From Faecalicatena absiana (GTDB lineage: Bacteria; Bacillota; Bacilli; Lactobacillales; Lactobacillaceae): a stretch of 64,000 bases of DNA. Made by a program: the position numbers and the translations under genes. The stretch lies in contig JAEDAG010000002.1 of the NCBI GenBank assembly GCA_017309015.1, positions 312,837-376,836 on the forward strand. Direction: 5' to 3'. Below the pieces are notes generated by a model. The model had not been told where the DNA came from. It searched no databases and was given only the letters and a program-made list of their open reading frames with translations. Below, in pieces: positions 51,680-61,519 of this stretch. The number at the start of each line of letters is the position of its first letter. Position 1 is the first letter of the stretch.

Positions 51680-52900
51680 TTAAGCTTCTTCAAATTCAAT
51701 GATACTCTTGGTTGAAATGTAGGCTGGCGCGAATTGGCCCCAGTTGTACTTTTCAACCTTCAAGAAGTCACCTGCCTTGGCAGAAACGACGTATTCGGCA
51801 CACTCTTCCAAGTTCTTGAACTGGTCAGTGTAGAAGGTTCCCTTCTCAGTCACCAGCTTCAGCTTGCCGGCAAACATTTCCCGCTTCTTGGCATAATTTT
51901 CACGACCATTGCGGTGGTTGTCGCGGTAGCCATTTTGCCGGCCGCCATTGTCCCGGTCATGGTAGTCGCTGCCATTGCGGCGCTTGTAGCTGCCTCTTTG
52001 GCGATTGCCGTAGCGGCTTTCGCGCTTGCGGACGACGAAGCGCTGATCGCCAGCATTCTTCTCTTCTGCCTGTTCTTCTGGCTTTTCGGCCGTTGGTTCG
52101 GCAGGCTCGGTTGATGCTGGCTGTTCTGCCACCGGCTTTTCCCCTTCTTGCTGATCCATCGCAAATGGCAATTCTACTTCTGGATGGCTGGTAATGCGTT
52201 CATTTTCTGGGGCTTCCGCCTTGGCTGGCCGCGGCATCTTCTTGACGAAGTGCGGACCAGCTGCCGGCTTTTCTTCTGCCTTGACCTCTTCTGCTGCTTC
52301 TGGCTGTTCTTCTGGCTTTTTGGCAGCCTGTTCTTCCTTTTTCTTTGCTTCTGCTGCTTTGACTTCAGGCTGTTCTTCTGTCTCAGCCACCTTTTCAGCC
52401 GTTGCTGCTTCTGCTTTGACCTCTTCTGCCGCTTTTGCTTCTTCGGCAGCTTCTGGCTTTTCGACAGCTTCTACCGGCTTCTCCTTGACTTCAGCCTTTT
52501 CATCATCGTCAAAGTGGTCTTGGATGTACTGAACGGCAGCTGGGCCCCAGAACTTCTTATTGTGGTTCTTCTCGTCAATGAAGTCTGGCTTGATTTCCTT
52601 ATGCTCCCGGATGAAAGTGCGCAGCTTCTTCTTTCCCAGGCCAGTCGTTTCCGCGATGGCATTGATGTCCAGCAAGCCATCGTGCGTGGCTGGCGACGCA
52701 TTTTGCACGGACTTGGGCACCTGCTTGCCTAAATCCTGGAAGATCTGGCCCAGCGCTCGCTCGTCATAAAACTTGGTTCCGCTCGGATCAACCAGCGCTG
52801 GCTTGAACTTAAACTTCATGTTTACCAGGTAATAGATTTGCTGGCTGGAGACCTTGGCCAGCTTTGCGATTTGATCCATTGAATAGTATTGTTGTGCCAT
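51680..52900 (-). CDS. Protein with tandem HTH-like domains, long charged linker and conserved-looking C-terminus; unknown function
   Basis: This 406-residue soluble protein has no signal peptide. The N-terminus has two similar units of about 55 residues: SMDQIAKLAKVSSQQIYYLV...KPALVD...KFYDERALGQIFQD (about 7-58) and DINAIAETTGLGKKKLRTFI...KPDFID...KFWGPAAVQYIQD (about 78-128). Each starts like a helix-turn-helix. A Glu/Ala/Lys-rich low-complexity linker (about 130-285) and an Arg/Gly/Asn-rich RNA-binding-like stretch (about 290-340) lead to a C-terminal domain (LKLVTEKGTFYTDQFKNLEE to the end). I do not recognise the family. Nucleic-acid binding is inferred. It is monocistronic with its own terminator. 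Confidence 0.7.
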   Translation of the reverse strand: MAQQYYSMDQIAKLAKVSSQQIYYLVNMKFKFKPALVDPSGTKFYDERALGQIFQDLGKQVPKSVQNASPATHDGLLDINAIAETTGLGKKKLRTFIREHKEIKPDFIDEKNHNKKFWGPAAVQYIQDHFDDDEKAEVKEKPVEAVEKPEAAEEAKAAEEVKAEAATAEKVAETEEQPEVKAAEAKKKEEQAAKKPEEQPEAAEEVKAEEKPAAGPHFVKKMPRPAKAEAPENERITSHPEVELPFAMDQQEGEKPVAEQPASTEPAEPTAEKPEEQAEEKNAGDQRFVVRKRESRYGNRQRGSYKRRNGSDYHDRDNGGRQNGYRDNHRNGRENYAKKREMFAGKLKLVTEKGTFYTDQFKNLEECAEYVVSAKAGDFLKVEKYNWGQFAPAYISTKSIIEFEEA

Positions 52901-53040
52901 TTTCGTTAACTCCCTCTTCTGTTCCTTGCCTGCTAATTTTCCTTAATTTTTTAAGCAATCTAAAGGCTATCATGATAATTCATTTTTCATTTTACGTCAT
53001 TTTGCCCGCAATTGCGCACAATTTGCGAAAATTGCACAAA

Positions 53041-53072
53041 AAAGAAGAAACCACCGAAGCGGTTTCTTCTTT
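53041..53072 (-). terminator. Terminator after ppsA
   Basis: Twelve-base arms (53041-53052 and 53061-53072) with an 8-base loop, followed by U-rich sequence on the minus strand. Confidence 0.85.
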
Positions 53073-53110
53073 CATTTTTAAGATATGTGATTTAACAATA
53101 CAGGCACTGA

Positions 53111-55525
53111 CTACCAGTCGTAGTCTTCAGTGTCTTGGATGCCCAAGCCGGTTGCCTTGTCGAGCAGGATTCTTTGCTCGAAGTGGGCAACGTTGAGCTT
53201 GGTTTCCTTGACCATGTCTGGGTTGACTGACACGTAGTCAATCCCGCTGCGTACCAAGAACTCAGTGAAGTCTGGGTATTCAGACGGTGCTTGGCCACAG
53301 ATGGAAACAACCTTGCCATCCTTGTGGGCAGTCTTGATCAAGTGCCGGATTGCCCGCTTGACCGCCAAGTTGCGCTCGTCGTAAAGGGCAGATACGCGGT
53401 CGTTGTTCCGGTCAGTCCCCATGATCAGCATGGTCAAGTCGTTGGAGCCGATTGAGTAGCCGTCAACAAACTTGTTAAACTTGTCGGCCAGGATAATGTT
53501 TGAAGGAATTTCAGCCATCATGTAGACCTTGAAGTCGCGGCTGCGCTCCAAGCCTTCATCTGCCATGATCTTAGTCACCTTTTCCGCCTCTTCGACAGTC
53601 CGGCAGAATGGAATCATGACGTTCAGGTTCTTCAAGCCATATTCGTTTCTTACCTTCTTGACTGCTTCCAGCTCCAGCTTGAAGGCTTCAATGTACTTCG
53701 GGTCATAATAGCGGCTTGCCCCGCGCCAGCCAAGCAGGTCGGCCGGTTCATGCGGTTCAAACTTGTCCCCGCCCTTCAAGTTGCGGTATTCACTGGACTT
53801 GAAGTCTGAGAATCTCAAAACGACTGGTCTTGGGTTCATTGCCCGGCAGACCTTGGAGATCCCGTTGGCCAATTCGTTGACGACGCGCTCTGGGTGACCA
53901 GTTTCGATCAAGTACAGCGGGTGCTGGTGGATGTAAGTAGTCCACAAGAATTCTTCACGCATCAGGCCAATCCCGTCAGCTGGCAGAGTTGAGTACTTGT
54001 CAGCCAAGTCAGGGTCACCCAAGTTCATCATGACTCTCGTAGCCGTTGGCGGGAAGTATTCAGCCGCAACCGCAGTTTGCACGGTGTTTTCCTTCTTAGG
54101 CTTGACGATTTCCTCGGCTACCCCTTGGTAAACGATCCCGTTCTTGGCGTCAACGGTAACTTCTTGGCCAGTCTTCAGGATTCTGGTTGCAAAAGTGCCG
54201 CGGCTGGCAGTCCCGACGATACATGGGATCTGCATTTCACGAGAAACGATCGCCGCGTGGCAGGTCATCCCACCGTTGTTGGTAATGATGGCGGCAGCCT
54301 TCTTCATCGCTGGTACCCAGTCTGGTGAGGTCATCAAGGTAACCAGGATTTCGCCCTTCTTGAATTCGCCAATGTCCTTCGGGTCATCGATGACGTGCAC
54401 GATCCCGGAAGCTACGCCTGGGCTGGCTGGCAGACCCTTAACCAGAACTTTGTTGCTTGATTCAGCAGCTTCCTTCTCTTCGGCAGGCTTCTCGCCTTCC
54501 TTCTTGCGTTGTGACCAAACGGTTTCCGGACGGGCTTGTACGAGCCACAACTTGTCATTCTCATCGCGTGACCATTCCATGTCCATGTAGCAGCCATAGT
54601 GCTGTTCGATCTGCTTTGCATAGCCGGCCAGCTCAATGACTTGCTCATCAGTCAAGCAGGCACTCTTAGCCATGTCTTCTGGCACGTCGCGCTGCTCAAC
54701 CCCGCCGCCTGGGAGCCGGATCAATTCAATGTTCTTGTTGTTGATCGTCTTGCGGCTGATCTTCATGGTTTCCTTGTCAACTTCAAAGTTGTCAGGAGTA
54801 ACCGTCCCTTGAACGATGTATTCGCCCAAGCCCCATGACCCTTCGATCATGACCTTGGTGTCATCACCGTTGGCAACGTTGACCGTGAACATGACGCCGG
54901 CAGCCTTTGAGAAGGCCATCATCTGTACGGCAGCTGACAAGGCAACCTTCTCTTGTGGGAACTTCTGCTTGATCCGGTAGTAGGTTGCCCGGTCAGTAAA
55001 CAGTGAAGCGTAACAGTCTTGAACCTTGCGGATTACGTCCTTGCGGCCGCGAACGTTAAGGTAAGTATCTTGTTCGCCAGCGAAGGAAGCGTCTGGCAAG
55101 TCTTCGGCGGTCGCACTTGAACGAACGGCTACGTAAGGCTCGTTTTGACCGGTGATCTGTGCCAAGCGGTCATAAGAGTTGCCGATATCTTCTGCCAGGT
55201 CTTCTGGCATTGGCGCTTCGCGCATGATCTTTCTAATTTGGCTGCATACCCGGTGAAGCTCTTCAGAATCTTCTGGATCCTTCAGGGTAGCAAGCAAGGC
55301 ATTTACCTTTTCGTTCAGGCCATTGACTTTCATGAAATGACGATAACCGTGGGCAGTAGTCGCGAACCCGTAAGGAACAGGAACGTTGGTGCCTGAAGTT
55401 AATTCACCCAATGATGATGATTTACCGCCAACCAGAGGCACGTCCGCGCGGCGCAGCTGGTTGAACCAAAGTACATAAGCATTCTTACGTTCTTCTTCAG
55501 TTAATTCTTTCTTTTCAACATCCAT
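53111..55525 (-). CDS. ppsA: Phosphoenolpyruvate synthase
   Basis: This 804-residue enzyme forms PEP from pyruvate and ATP. The N-terminal ATP-grasp part has VGGKSSSLGEL and YVAVRSSATAEDLPDASFAG. The phosphohistidine is in GGMTCHAAIVSRE, and the C-terminal barrel has GSNDLTMLIMG and the catalytic Cys in ICGQAPSEYP. An in-frame GTG lies at 55534, but ATG 55525 sits better behind GAGGTG. It is uncommon for a sugar-fermenting lactobacillus to need PEP synthase, but it is known in this group. It has its own promoter and terminator, with strongly biased codons. Confidence 0.92.
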   Translation of the reverse strand: MDVEKKELTEEERKNAYVLWFNQLRRADVPLVGGKSSSLGELTSGTNVPVPYGFATTAHGYRHFMKVNGLNEKVNALLATLKDPEDSEELHRVCSQIRKIMREAPMPEDLAEDIGNSYDRLAQITGQNEPYVAVRSSATAEDLPDASFAGEQDTYLNVRGRKDVIRKVQDCYASLFTDRATYYRIKQKFPQEKVALSAAVQMMAFSKAAGVMFTVNVANGDDTKVMIEGSWGLGEYIVQGTVTPDNFEVDKETMKISRKTINNKNIELIRLPGGGVEQRDVPEDMAKSACLTDEQVIELAGYAKQIEQHYGCYMDMEWSRDENDKLWLVQARPETVWSQRKKEGEKPAEEKEAAESSNKVLVKGLPASPGVASGIVHVIDDPKDIGEFKKGEILVTLMTSPDWVPAMKKAAAIITNNGGMTCHAAIVSREMQIPCIVGTASRGTFATRILKTGQEVTVDAKNGIVYQGVAEEIVKPKKENTVQTAVAAEYFPPTATRVMMNLGDPDLADKYSTLPADGIGLMREEFLWTTYIHQHPLYLIETGHPERVVNELANGISKVCRAMNPRPVVLRFSDFKSSEYRNLKGGDKFEPHEPADLLGWRGASRYYDPKYIEAFKLELEAVKKVRNEYGLKNLNVMIPFCRTVEEAEKVTKIMADEGLERSRDFKVYMMAEIPSNIILADKFNKFVDGYSIGSNDLTMLIMGTDRNNDRVSALYDERNLAVKRAIRHLIKTAHKDGKVVSICGQAPSEYPDFTEFLVRSGIDYVSVNPDMVKETKLNVAHFEQRILLDKATGLGIQDTEDYDW

Positions 55526-55595
55526 TGTTTTCACCTCATATCAAAAAATGTCATGGTGTATTCAGCTTTGTAAGCCTTTTCACCTTTCACCTATG

Positions 55596-55624
55596 ATTAT
55601 TGTCCTTTTGTGAAAAAATGTCAA
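55596..55624 (-). promoter_or_regulatory. Promoter of ppsA
   Basis: On the minus strand a perfect TTGACA (55619-55624), a 17-base spacer and AATAAT (55596-55601), about 70 bases before the start codon. Confidence 0.8.
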
Positions 55625-55991
55625 CTATTTTTAAAATAATTTTTGCATTATATTTTCGTAACCGCTTTATCTACCGCTATTATCGGGATCTTATGGTAAT
55701 TCTCCTTCCCGCTTTATGAGAAAGTTTTGAGATTATATTCACAAATAGCAAAATAGTTTTATCGGGCGACCGGGCTTCAAGCCCTCATAGGCCGGCATTT
55801 GTGTCAGGTTTGCGTTTCCGCTTTCATAAGCCAAAATTGACATTTTTGCTCAACTGTCTGCTTCTTCTGCTGCAGATTGCGGGCAACTTTTTGCCATTTT
55901 TATCATAAAAGAAGGCAAATATTATCTTTTGTTTGAAAAGATCTGGCAATAATTGGAATGAGTTGACGGCAAATACCACAAAACGTGCAAA
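55625..55991. other. Non-coding region between ppsA promoter and the CMD-gene terminator
   Basis: About 370 bases, AT-rich near 55625-55760 and mixed beyond. A short frame at 55824-56006 has no RBS and runs into the terminator. I see no gene, RNA or repeat here that I can support. The length would allow regulatory sites for ppsA. Confidence 0.5.
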
Positions 55992-56023
55992 AAGTCCTGC
56001 CATCAATTAAGATGGCAGGACTT
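55992..56023 (-). terminator. Terminator after the CMD-family gene
   Basis: Perfect 13-base arms (55992-56004 and 56011-56023) with a 6-base loop and U-run on the minus strand. Confidence 0.9.
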
Positions 56024-56047
56024 CTTTTACAGAATTTTTTATCTCAA

Positions 56048-56380
56048 TCAGGCTTCCTCGCTTCCCCAGACTTCTTCAATCATCGGGAAGGTTGACCAAG
56101 CCTTGGGCCAGCCGCAGTAAAAGGCCAGCTGGGTGACCAGCTCCACGACCTCTTCCTTGCTGATGCCGTGCCGCTTGCCAATTTCCAAGTGGGCCTTGAG
56201 CTGCGGGTACAAGCCAGCTGAAAACAGGGCGGCGATCGTAATCATGCTCCGGTCGCGGGCAGAAAGCTTGTCTTCCCTTGACCAGACTTGCCCAAACAGA
56301 ACGTCATCATTTAATTCCGCGAACTTTGGGGCTAGCTTGCCCAGATGATCGCGACCAGCAGTTTGTTTCTCCACTATCAT
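56048..56380 (-). CDS. Carboxymuconolactone decarboxylase (CMD) family protein
   Basis: This 110-residue protein has the CMD fold signature (RDRSMITIAALFSAGLYPQL and KAHLEIGKRHGISKEEVVEL). The pair of cysteines of AhpD-type peroxidases is absent; only one Cys occurs (FYCGWPKAW), so a disulfide reductase role is unlikely. AAAGGAG precedes the start. It follows the cupin gene by about 27 bases; such cupin/CMD pairs are frequent in lactobacilli and their substrate is unknown. Confidence 0.85.
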   Translation of the reverse strand: MIVEKQTAGRDHLGKLAPKFAELNDDVLFGQVWSREDKLSARDRSMITIAALFSAGLYPQLKAHLEIGKRHGISKEEVVELVTQLAFYCGWPKAWSTFPMIEEVWGSEEA

Positions 56381-56407
56381 TAGCTCCTTTTCTCTTGTTC
56401 TTGCTTT

Positions 56408-56818
56408 TTAGCGCAGACTCTCGTAGAAAGCCTGGTCTACCGGCTCTTGCCAGTTGGTGTCTTCATCCCCGACAATGACGGACAGGTGGCTGAACCAGGA
56501 ATCCCGGGCGGCCCCATGCCAGTGGCGGGTGCCAGCTTCAATCACGACCACCGTGCCTTCTGTCATCTTGATCGGTTCTGTGCCTTCTTTTTGCACCCAG
56601 CCTTCACCGCCGGTGCCGATCAGGATCTGCGGAAGATTGTGGCTGTGCCAGTGGTTGATGGTTCCGGGCGCAAAAGTTACCTGGGCAACGTGTGCCTTAG
56701 CCCCATTGCCTTCGGCCAGGCCGTGCAGATAGCTCTTGCCGGTAAAATACTTTTCATATGGATTCAAGACGCCAAAGCCAAAGGCGCTGTTCTTGACGCT
56801 TTCTTCATTCTTAGCCAT
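56408..56818 (-). CDS. Small cupin protein
   Basis: This 136-residue single cupin barrel has motif 1 as HWHSHNLPQILIGTGGEGWVQ (metal ligands in HWHSH; residues about 57-77) and motif 2 as IEAGTRHWHGAARDSW. It binds a metal and perhaps a small carbonyl or quinone-like substrate; no specific reaction can be stated. GAGG lies 8 bases before the ATG. It heads the two-gene unit with the CMD-family protein. Confidence 0.87.
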   Translation of the reverse strand: MAKNEESVKNSAFGFGVLNPYEKYFTGKSYLHGLAEGNGAKAHVAQVTFAPGTINHWHSHNLPQILIGTGGEGWVQKEGTEPIKMTEGTVVVIEAGTRHWHGAARDSWFSHLSVIVGDEDTNWQEPVDQAFYESLR

Positions 56819-56995
56819 TTTTTGCCTCGCAATCTGTTTGTTTACCGAACTTTTGCTTTTTATCTTTGCTTATAATAATAAAATCCTGGCCAAAAATTCG
56901 CTAATAGCAATTCATCAAGTCGCGACTTGCACTTTTTGCATAGGCATCCCCTAAAACGCCAGGGCATTAAGTCACTGGCCAAAACAGCACAAAAA

Positions 56996-57019
56996 AACAC
57001 TCATCTAACGATGAGTGTT
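56996..57019 (-). terminator. Terminator after the ytgP-type flippase gene
   Basis: Nine-base arms (56996-57004 and 57011-57019) with a 6-base loop and U7 on the minus strand. It closely resembles the hairpin after murC (11313-11338). Confidence 0.82.
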
Positions 57020-57083
57020 CCAAGGGCTCCAGCTTAAAGGCAATAGCTTAATTGCCCTAAAACAGGAGCTGCTTTCTTGGGTT

Positions 57084-58709
57084 TTAATCTAAGTGCAGCA
57101 TATGGGTAATGCGGGTGACGCGGCTGCCCAAAACCCGTTCAGCCAGGCCGGACTTCAGGGTCAAGCCGCCGTAAACGACTACCCCGGCCAAGACGCCAAC
57201 CCCGCACAGGGCAAAGGCTGGCATCCGCCGGTCAAGCGGCAGGAAGAGGCTGCAGACTTTCACAGCCAGGCAGACGGCCGCGAACATGATCAAGCTGAAG
57301 CTGGCAATGCCGATAAAGCGGCGCATGGTCCGGTCAGACCGCCATCCGTACTTGACTGCCAAGTGCTTCAAAGAACAGGCAATCACTGCCAGCAGGCCGA
57401 TATTCGTCGCCAAAAGCGGTCCATAGACCTTGAAGAAGCGGATCATCGGGTACTGCGCCACCGCCTTGATGATCAAGCCGATCACCAGGTAGCGGATAGC
57501 ATACATGTTCTCATCCAGCCCTTGCAAAATCGCCATCAAGACCGTGAACAGGCCCAAGCTGATTGAGGTAAAGGAGGACAGATACAAGATGTTGGCCCCC
57601 AACTGGTCGTAGCCGTAGAAGATGGTATACAGCGGCGCGGCAATGGCCGCCATTCCCAAAGCAGCTGGAATCAAGACGAACAAGAAAAGCTCCAGGGTGT
57701 TCCCGATCTGGCGGGAAATATCCTTGTAGTCTCCTCGCGCGTGCGCCCCGGACAAAAGCGGAATCGCTGTGACCGCCATGGCCGTGGACAGGGAAACCAC
57801 GATCATGATCAGCTTGTTGGCGTTCAGGCCAAACAAGGCGTACCAGCTTTCAATCGTATCATATGACGCGTGCGTCAGTCCGGCAATCATCGGGTGGAAA
57901 GTATACTGGTCAATCAACTGGAAGAAGTTGATCCCGGAGTCAATGATAATGAACGGGATCGATTGGCCAATAATTTCAAAGAGCAGGCTGTTGGTTGAAA
58001 CCTGCACCTGGTTGGCTGACCTTCTGACCAAGGGATCCACCTGCCGCTTCTGGCGCAGGTAGAACATCACCAGCATGCCGATGGCGAAAATTGCCCCGAT
58101 TGCCGCGGCCAGGTTGGACTGGGTTACGGCATCAACGTAGTTGCCATGCTGAACCTGCATGATCACGTAAGCCGTCGCCAGCATCCAGATCACCCGGGCC
58201 AGCTGCTCCGCGAACTGTGACATGGCACTTGGCATCATGTCGTTAAAGCCCTGGAAATAGCCTCTGAAGATGCTCAGGATCGGAATGATCAAGATGGCAT
58301 AGGACAGGCTGCGGATGACCGGAATCTCCTGCTGGTTGAAACTGGCAAAAACCGGCGCGCAAAAGTACATGATCGCGGCGGCAATGACCCCAAAGACGGA
58401 CATCAGGCCCAAGCCGTGCTTAAACAGCTTGCGCCCAACGCCATACTCATTCAAGGCATTGTACTTGGCGATCTGCTTGGCGACTGCCCCCGGAATGCCG
58501 GCCGTTGAAATGATGATGAACAAGCTGTAGATGTTGTAGCTCTTCGCCGTCAGCGAATTGGCCAGGTTCCCATACTTGCCCATCCAGGCATACCAAGGAA
58601 TGATGTAGATCGCACCCAAGATCCGTGACACGATTGACCCGAAGGTCATCCAAGCCGAACCCTTCAACAGCTGCGCTTGCGAGTTGTTCTGTGATTTGTT
58701 TCTTGCCAT
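57084..58709 (-). CDS. YtgP/SpoVB-type polysaccharide (probably lipid II) flippase
   Basis: This 541-residue MOP-superfamily membrane protein has about 14 hydrophobic segments (e.g. YSLFIIISTAGIPGAVAKQI, LLFEIIGQSIPFIIIDSGIN). The conserved GSAWMTFGSIVSRILGAIYI start and the IFRGYFQGFNDMMPSA motif are typical of YtgP. Relatives in streptococci act as MurJ-type lipid II flippases, so a role in wall synthesis is likely but inferred. TAGGGA precedes the start. It lies downstream of leuS on the same strand, about 90 bases after it. Confidence 0.87.
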   Translation of the reverse strand: MARNKSQNNSQAQLLKGSAWMTFGSIVSRILGAIYIIPWYAWMGKYGNLANSLTAKSYNIYSLFIIISTAGIPGAVAKQIAKYNALNEYGVGRKLFKHGLGLMSVFGVIAAAIMYFCAPVFASFNQQEIPVIRSLSYAILIIPILSIFRGYFQGFNDMMPSAMSQFAEQLARVIWMLATAYVIMQVQHGNYVDAVTQSNLAAAIGAIFAIGMLVMFYLRQKRQVDPLVRRSANQVQVSTNSLLFEIIGQSIPFIIIDSGINFFQLIDQYTFHPMIAGLTHASYDTIESWYALFGLNANKLIMIVVSLSTAMAVTAIPLLSGAHARGDYKDISRQIGNTLELFLFVLIPAALGMAAIAAPLYTIFYGYDQLGANILYLSSFTSISLGLFTVLMAILQGLDENMYAIRYLVIGLIIKAVAQYPMIRFFKVYGPLLATNIGLLAVIACSLKHLAVKYGWRSDRTMRRFIGIASFSLIMFAAVCLAVKVCSLFLPLDRRMPAFALCGVGVLAGVVVYGGLTLKSGLAERVLGSRVTRITHMLHLD

Positions 58710-58802
58710 AAATTTTCCCTAACTTCTATACTTCAACCTTATATCTTATGACAGATTTGGCTTGAAATATACCATTTTGTTGTTTATTTAGGAAAAATTA
58801 GA

Positions 58803-61217
58803 TTATTTGGCAACGATGTTGACGATCTTGTTTGGTACGACGACGATCTTCTTGATTTCCTTGCCGTCAACGAATTCCTTGACGTGTTCAAGCTCGAGAG
58901 CTTGCTTTTGCAGGTCATCCTTGCTTGCATCCTTGTTAGCAGTGAAGATGCCCCGCTTCTTGCCGTTGACCATGACTGGGATTTCAACGGTTGCTTCAAC
59001 CAGCTTGCTTGCGTCGTAGCTTGGCCATGGAGCCAGCTGAACTGATTCGTTGTGGCCAAGGACTTGCCAGATTTCTTCCATCATGTGCGGTGCGACTGGA
59101 GCCAGCAGCTTGACGAAGCCTTCAGCGTATTCCCGTGGAATCTTGTCGACCTTTTGGCAGGCGTTAATGAAGACCATCATTTGTGAGATAGCAGTGTTGA
59201 AGTGCAGCTGCTCGAAGTGGTCGGTTACCACCTTAACGGTTTGGTTGTAGAGCTTGTCCAGCTTGCCGTCATTTTCATCAGAGATCTTGTCGCTTGGAAT
59301 TGGGTCCAGGTCAAGGTCGTTGACGAAGGTCCGCCATACTCTGTCCAGGAACTTCTTTACCCCGCTTGGGCCATTGTCGTCCCAGTCGATTGAGGCGTTC
59401 AATGGGCCCATGAACATTTCGTAGGTCCGCAGACTGTCGGCACCGTATTCAGCAACGACGTCGTCTGGGTTGACCACGTTGCCCTTGGACTTGGACATCT
59501 TTTCGTGGTTCTTCAGGATCAGCCCTTGGTTGTACAGCTTTTGGAATGGTTCCTTGGTTGGCACGACGCCCAAGTCGTACAGGAACTTGTGCCAGAATCT
59601 AGCGTAAAGCAGGTGCAGGGTCGCGTGTTCAGCCCCGCCGATGTAAAGGTCGACTGGCATCCAGGTCTTGAGCAAGTCTGGGTCAGCCAGGCACTTGTCG
59701 TTGTTTGGATCAACGTAGCGCAGGAAGTACCAGCTTGAGCCGGCCCATTGCGGCATGGTGTTGGTTTCCCGCTTGCCCTTGCGGCCGTTTTCGTCAACCA
59801 CGTTTACCCAATCTTTCAAGTTGGCCAATGGACTTTCTGGCGTGCCTGAAGGCTGAATGTTGGTTGCCTTTGGCAGGCGCAGCGGCAATTCATCTTCTGG
59901 AACCAAAGTGGTTTCGCCGTCTTCCCAGTGGATGACTGGAATTGGCTCACCCCAGTAGCGTTGACGGGAGAAGTCCCAGTCCCGCATCTTGTAGTTGACC
60001 TTCTTTTCGCCGAAGCCCTTGTCTTCCAGCCATTCAACCATCCGCTTCTTGGCTTCTTCGTTGTGCAGGCCGTCCAAGAAGTCAGAGTTGACGTGGGCAC
60101 CGTCGCCGGCGTAGGCTTCCTTCTCGATCTGGCCGCCTTGTACGACTTCCTTGATTGGCAAATGGAACTTGCTTGCAAAGGCGTAGTCACGCTCATCGTG
60201 GGCTGGAACGGCCATTACGGCACCAGTACCGTATGAAGCCAGAACGTAGTCTGAGATCCAGATTGGCAGGGCTTCGCCGTTGACTGGGTTGATCGCATAG
60301 GCACCGGTAAATACCCCGGTCTTGTCCTTGTTCAAGTCGGTTCTTTCCAAGTCAGACTTGGATTCAATAGCCTTGATGTAAGCATCGACGGCTGCTTTTT
60401 GTTCAGGAGTGGTGATTTCTTGAACCAGGTCGCTTTCTGGAGCCAAAACCGTGTAGGTGCACCCAAACAAGGTGTCCGGACGGGTAGTGAAGACGTCAAA
60501 GCTCTTATCGGAGTCCTTTACTTGGAAGGTAACTTGGGCACCAACTGAACGGCCGATCCAGTTTCTTTGCATTTCCTTGATCGGCTCTGGCCAGTCCAAG
60601 TCATCCAAGTCTTCCAAAAGACGGTCCGCATAAGCGGTGATCCGCAGCATCCATTGCCGCATCTTCCGGCGGTAGACTGGGAAGCCGCCACGTTCGGTCT
60701 TGCCGTCGATAACTTCTTCGTTGGCAACAACCGTCCCCAAGTCTGGTGACCAGTTGACCGGCACCTCAGCTTCATACGCCAAGCCCTTCTTGTACATTTG
60801 CTCGAAGATCCATTGGGTCCACTTGTAGTAGTTAGGATCAGTCGTCTTCAATTCGCGGTCCCAGTCATATGAGAAGCCAAGGCTTTGCAGCTGCTCCTTG
60901 AAGCGGGCAATGTTCTTGTCCGTGAAGGTTGCGGGGTCATTGCCAGTCTGCAGGGCATATTGTTCTGCTGGCAGACCAAAAGCATCCCAGCCCATTGGGT
61001 GCAGCACGTTGTAGCCTTGAGCCCGCTTCATTCTGGCCATGATGTCAGTAGCGGTGTAGCCTTCTGGGTGGCCGACGTGCAGCCCCTTGCCTGATGGGTA
61101 AGGGAACATGTCAAGAACGTAATATTTTGGCTTGTTGGGGTCAGTCCCGGTCTTGAACGTCTTGTGTTCAGCCCAGTACTTTTGCCACTTCTTTTCAACG
61201 ACTTTGTGGTTGTACAT
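58803..61217 (-). CDS. leuS: Leucyl-tRNA synthetase
   Basis: This 804-residue class I synthetase has the HIGH-type motif in [17 protein letters not shown] (about 38-54), a CP1 editing domain (with [13 protein letters not shown] and the DERDY patch) and KMSKSKGN near residue 575. The C-terminal anticodon and tail domains are complete. GAAGGA lies 9 bases before the ATG. The gene is controlled by a T-box leader with a leucine specifier. Codon use is biased for high expression. Confidence 0.98.
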   Translation of the reverse strand: MYNHKVVEKKWQKYWAEHKTFKTGTDPNKPKYYVLDMFPYPSGKGLHVGHPEGYTATDIMARMKRAQGYNVLHPMGWDAFGLPAEQYALQTGNDPATFTDKNIARFKEQLQSLGFSYDWDRELKTTDPNYYKWTQWIFEQMYKKGLAYEAEVPVNWSPDLGTVVANEEVIDGKTERGGFPVYRRKMRQWMLRITAYADRLLEDLDDLDWPEPIKEMQRNWIGRSVGAQVTFQVKDSDKSFDVFTTRPDTLFGCTYTVLAPESDLVQEITTPEQKAAVDAYIKAIESKSDLERTDLNKDKTGVFTGAYAINPVNGEALPIWISDYVLASYGTGAVMAVPAHDERDYAFASKFHLPIKEVVQGGQIEKEAYAGDGAHVNSDFLDGLHNEEAKKRMVEWLEDKGFGEKKVNYKMRDWDFSRQRYWGEPIPVIHWEDGETTLVPEDELPLRLPKATNIQPSGTPESPLANLKDWVNVVDENGRKGKRETNTMPQWAGSSWYFLRYVDPNNDKCLADPDLLKTWMPVDLYIGGAEHATLHLLYARFWHKFLYDLGVVPTKEPFQKLYNQGLILKNHEKMSKSKGNVVNPDDVVAEYGADSLRTYEMFMGPLNASIDWDDNGPSGVKKFLDRVWRTFVNDLDLDPIPSDKISDENDGKLDKLYNQTVKVVTDHFEQLHFNTAISQMMVFINACQKVDKIPREYAEGFVKLLAPVAPHMMEEIWQVLGHNESVQLAPWPSYDASKLVEATVEIPVMVNGKKRGIFTANKDASKDDLQKQALELEHVKEFVDGKEIKKIVVVPNKIVNIVAK

Positions 61218-61240
61218 ACTATGAAATCCTTCCTAAAACA

Positions 61241-61465
61241 AAAAAACGCCCTATGTCATGACATAGGACGAGTTGAATATCGCGGTACCACCTAAGTTCC
61301 GCGCCTTTGGGCGCGACACTCTTTGTTCCTTAAAGCGGAACAGCACTTCAGACCTGATGCACGGGCGAGTTCAAAATCGTGGCTTAGGGCCTCGCAGCAC
61401 CGGCCCCTCTCTGCAAAGTTTAAGATTTCTAATACTCCCTGCTTCTGAACTTTATTATTTTCTCA
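61241..61465 (-). promoter_or_regulatory. T-box leader of leuS
   Basis: Minus-strand transcript: T-box core AGGTGGTACCGCG (61281-61293), then terminator hairpin 61247-61270 with U6 at 61241-61246, then the leuS RBS. A CTC triplet at 61367-61369 follows GAA in the likely specifier loop and fits Leu. A possible promoter is TTGACT (61490-61495), 18 bases, CATTAT (61466-61471); a TATAAT at 61472-61477 is the alternative -10. Confidence 0.92.
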
Positions 61466-61519
61466 ATAATGATTATACTTTACCACATAAGTCAAATTTT
61501 ACAAGAGGGGAAGAGTTTT

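Noticed and set aside
55824-56006. 60-codon minus-strand open frame between ppsA and the CMD gene
   Set aside because: Its start lies inside the CMD terminator and there is no RBS.
56048-56380. AhpD-type peroxidase
   Set aside because: The CxxC pair required for AhpD chemistry is absent; only the CMD fold can be claimed.
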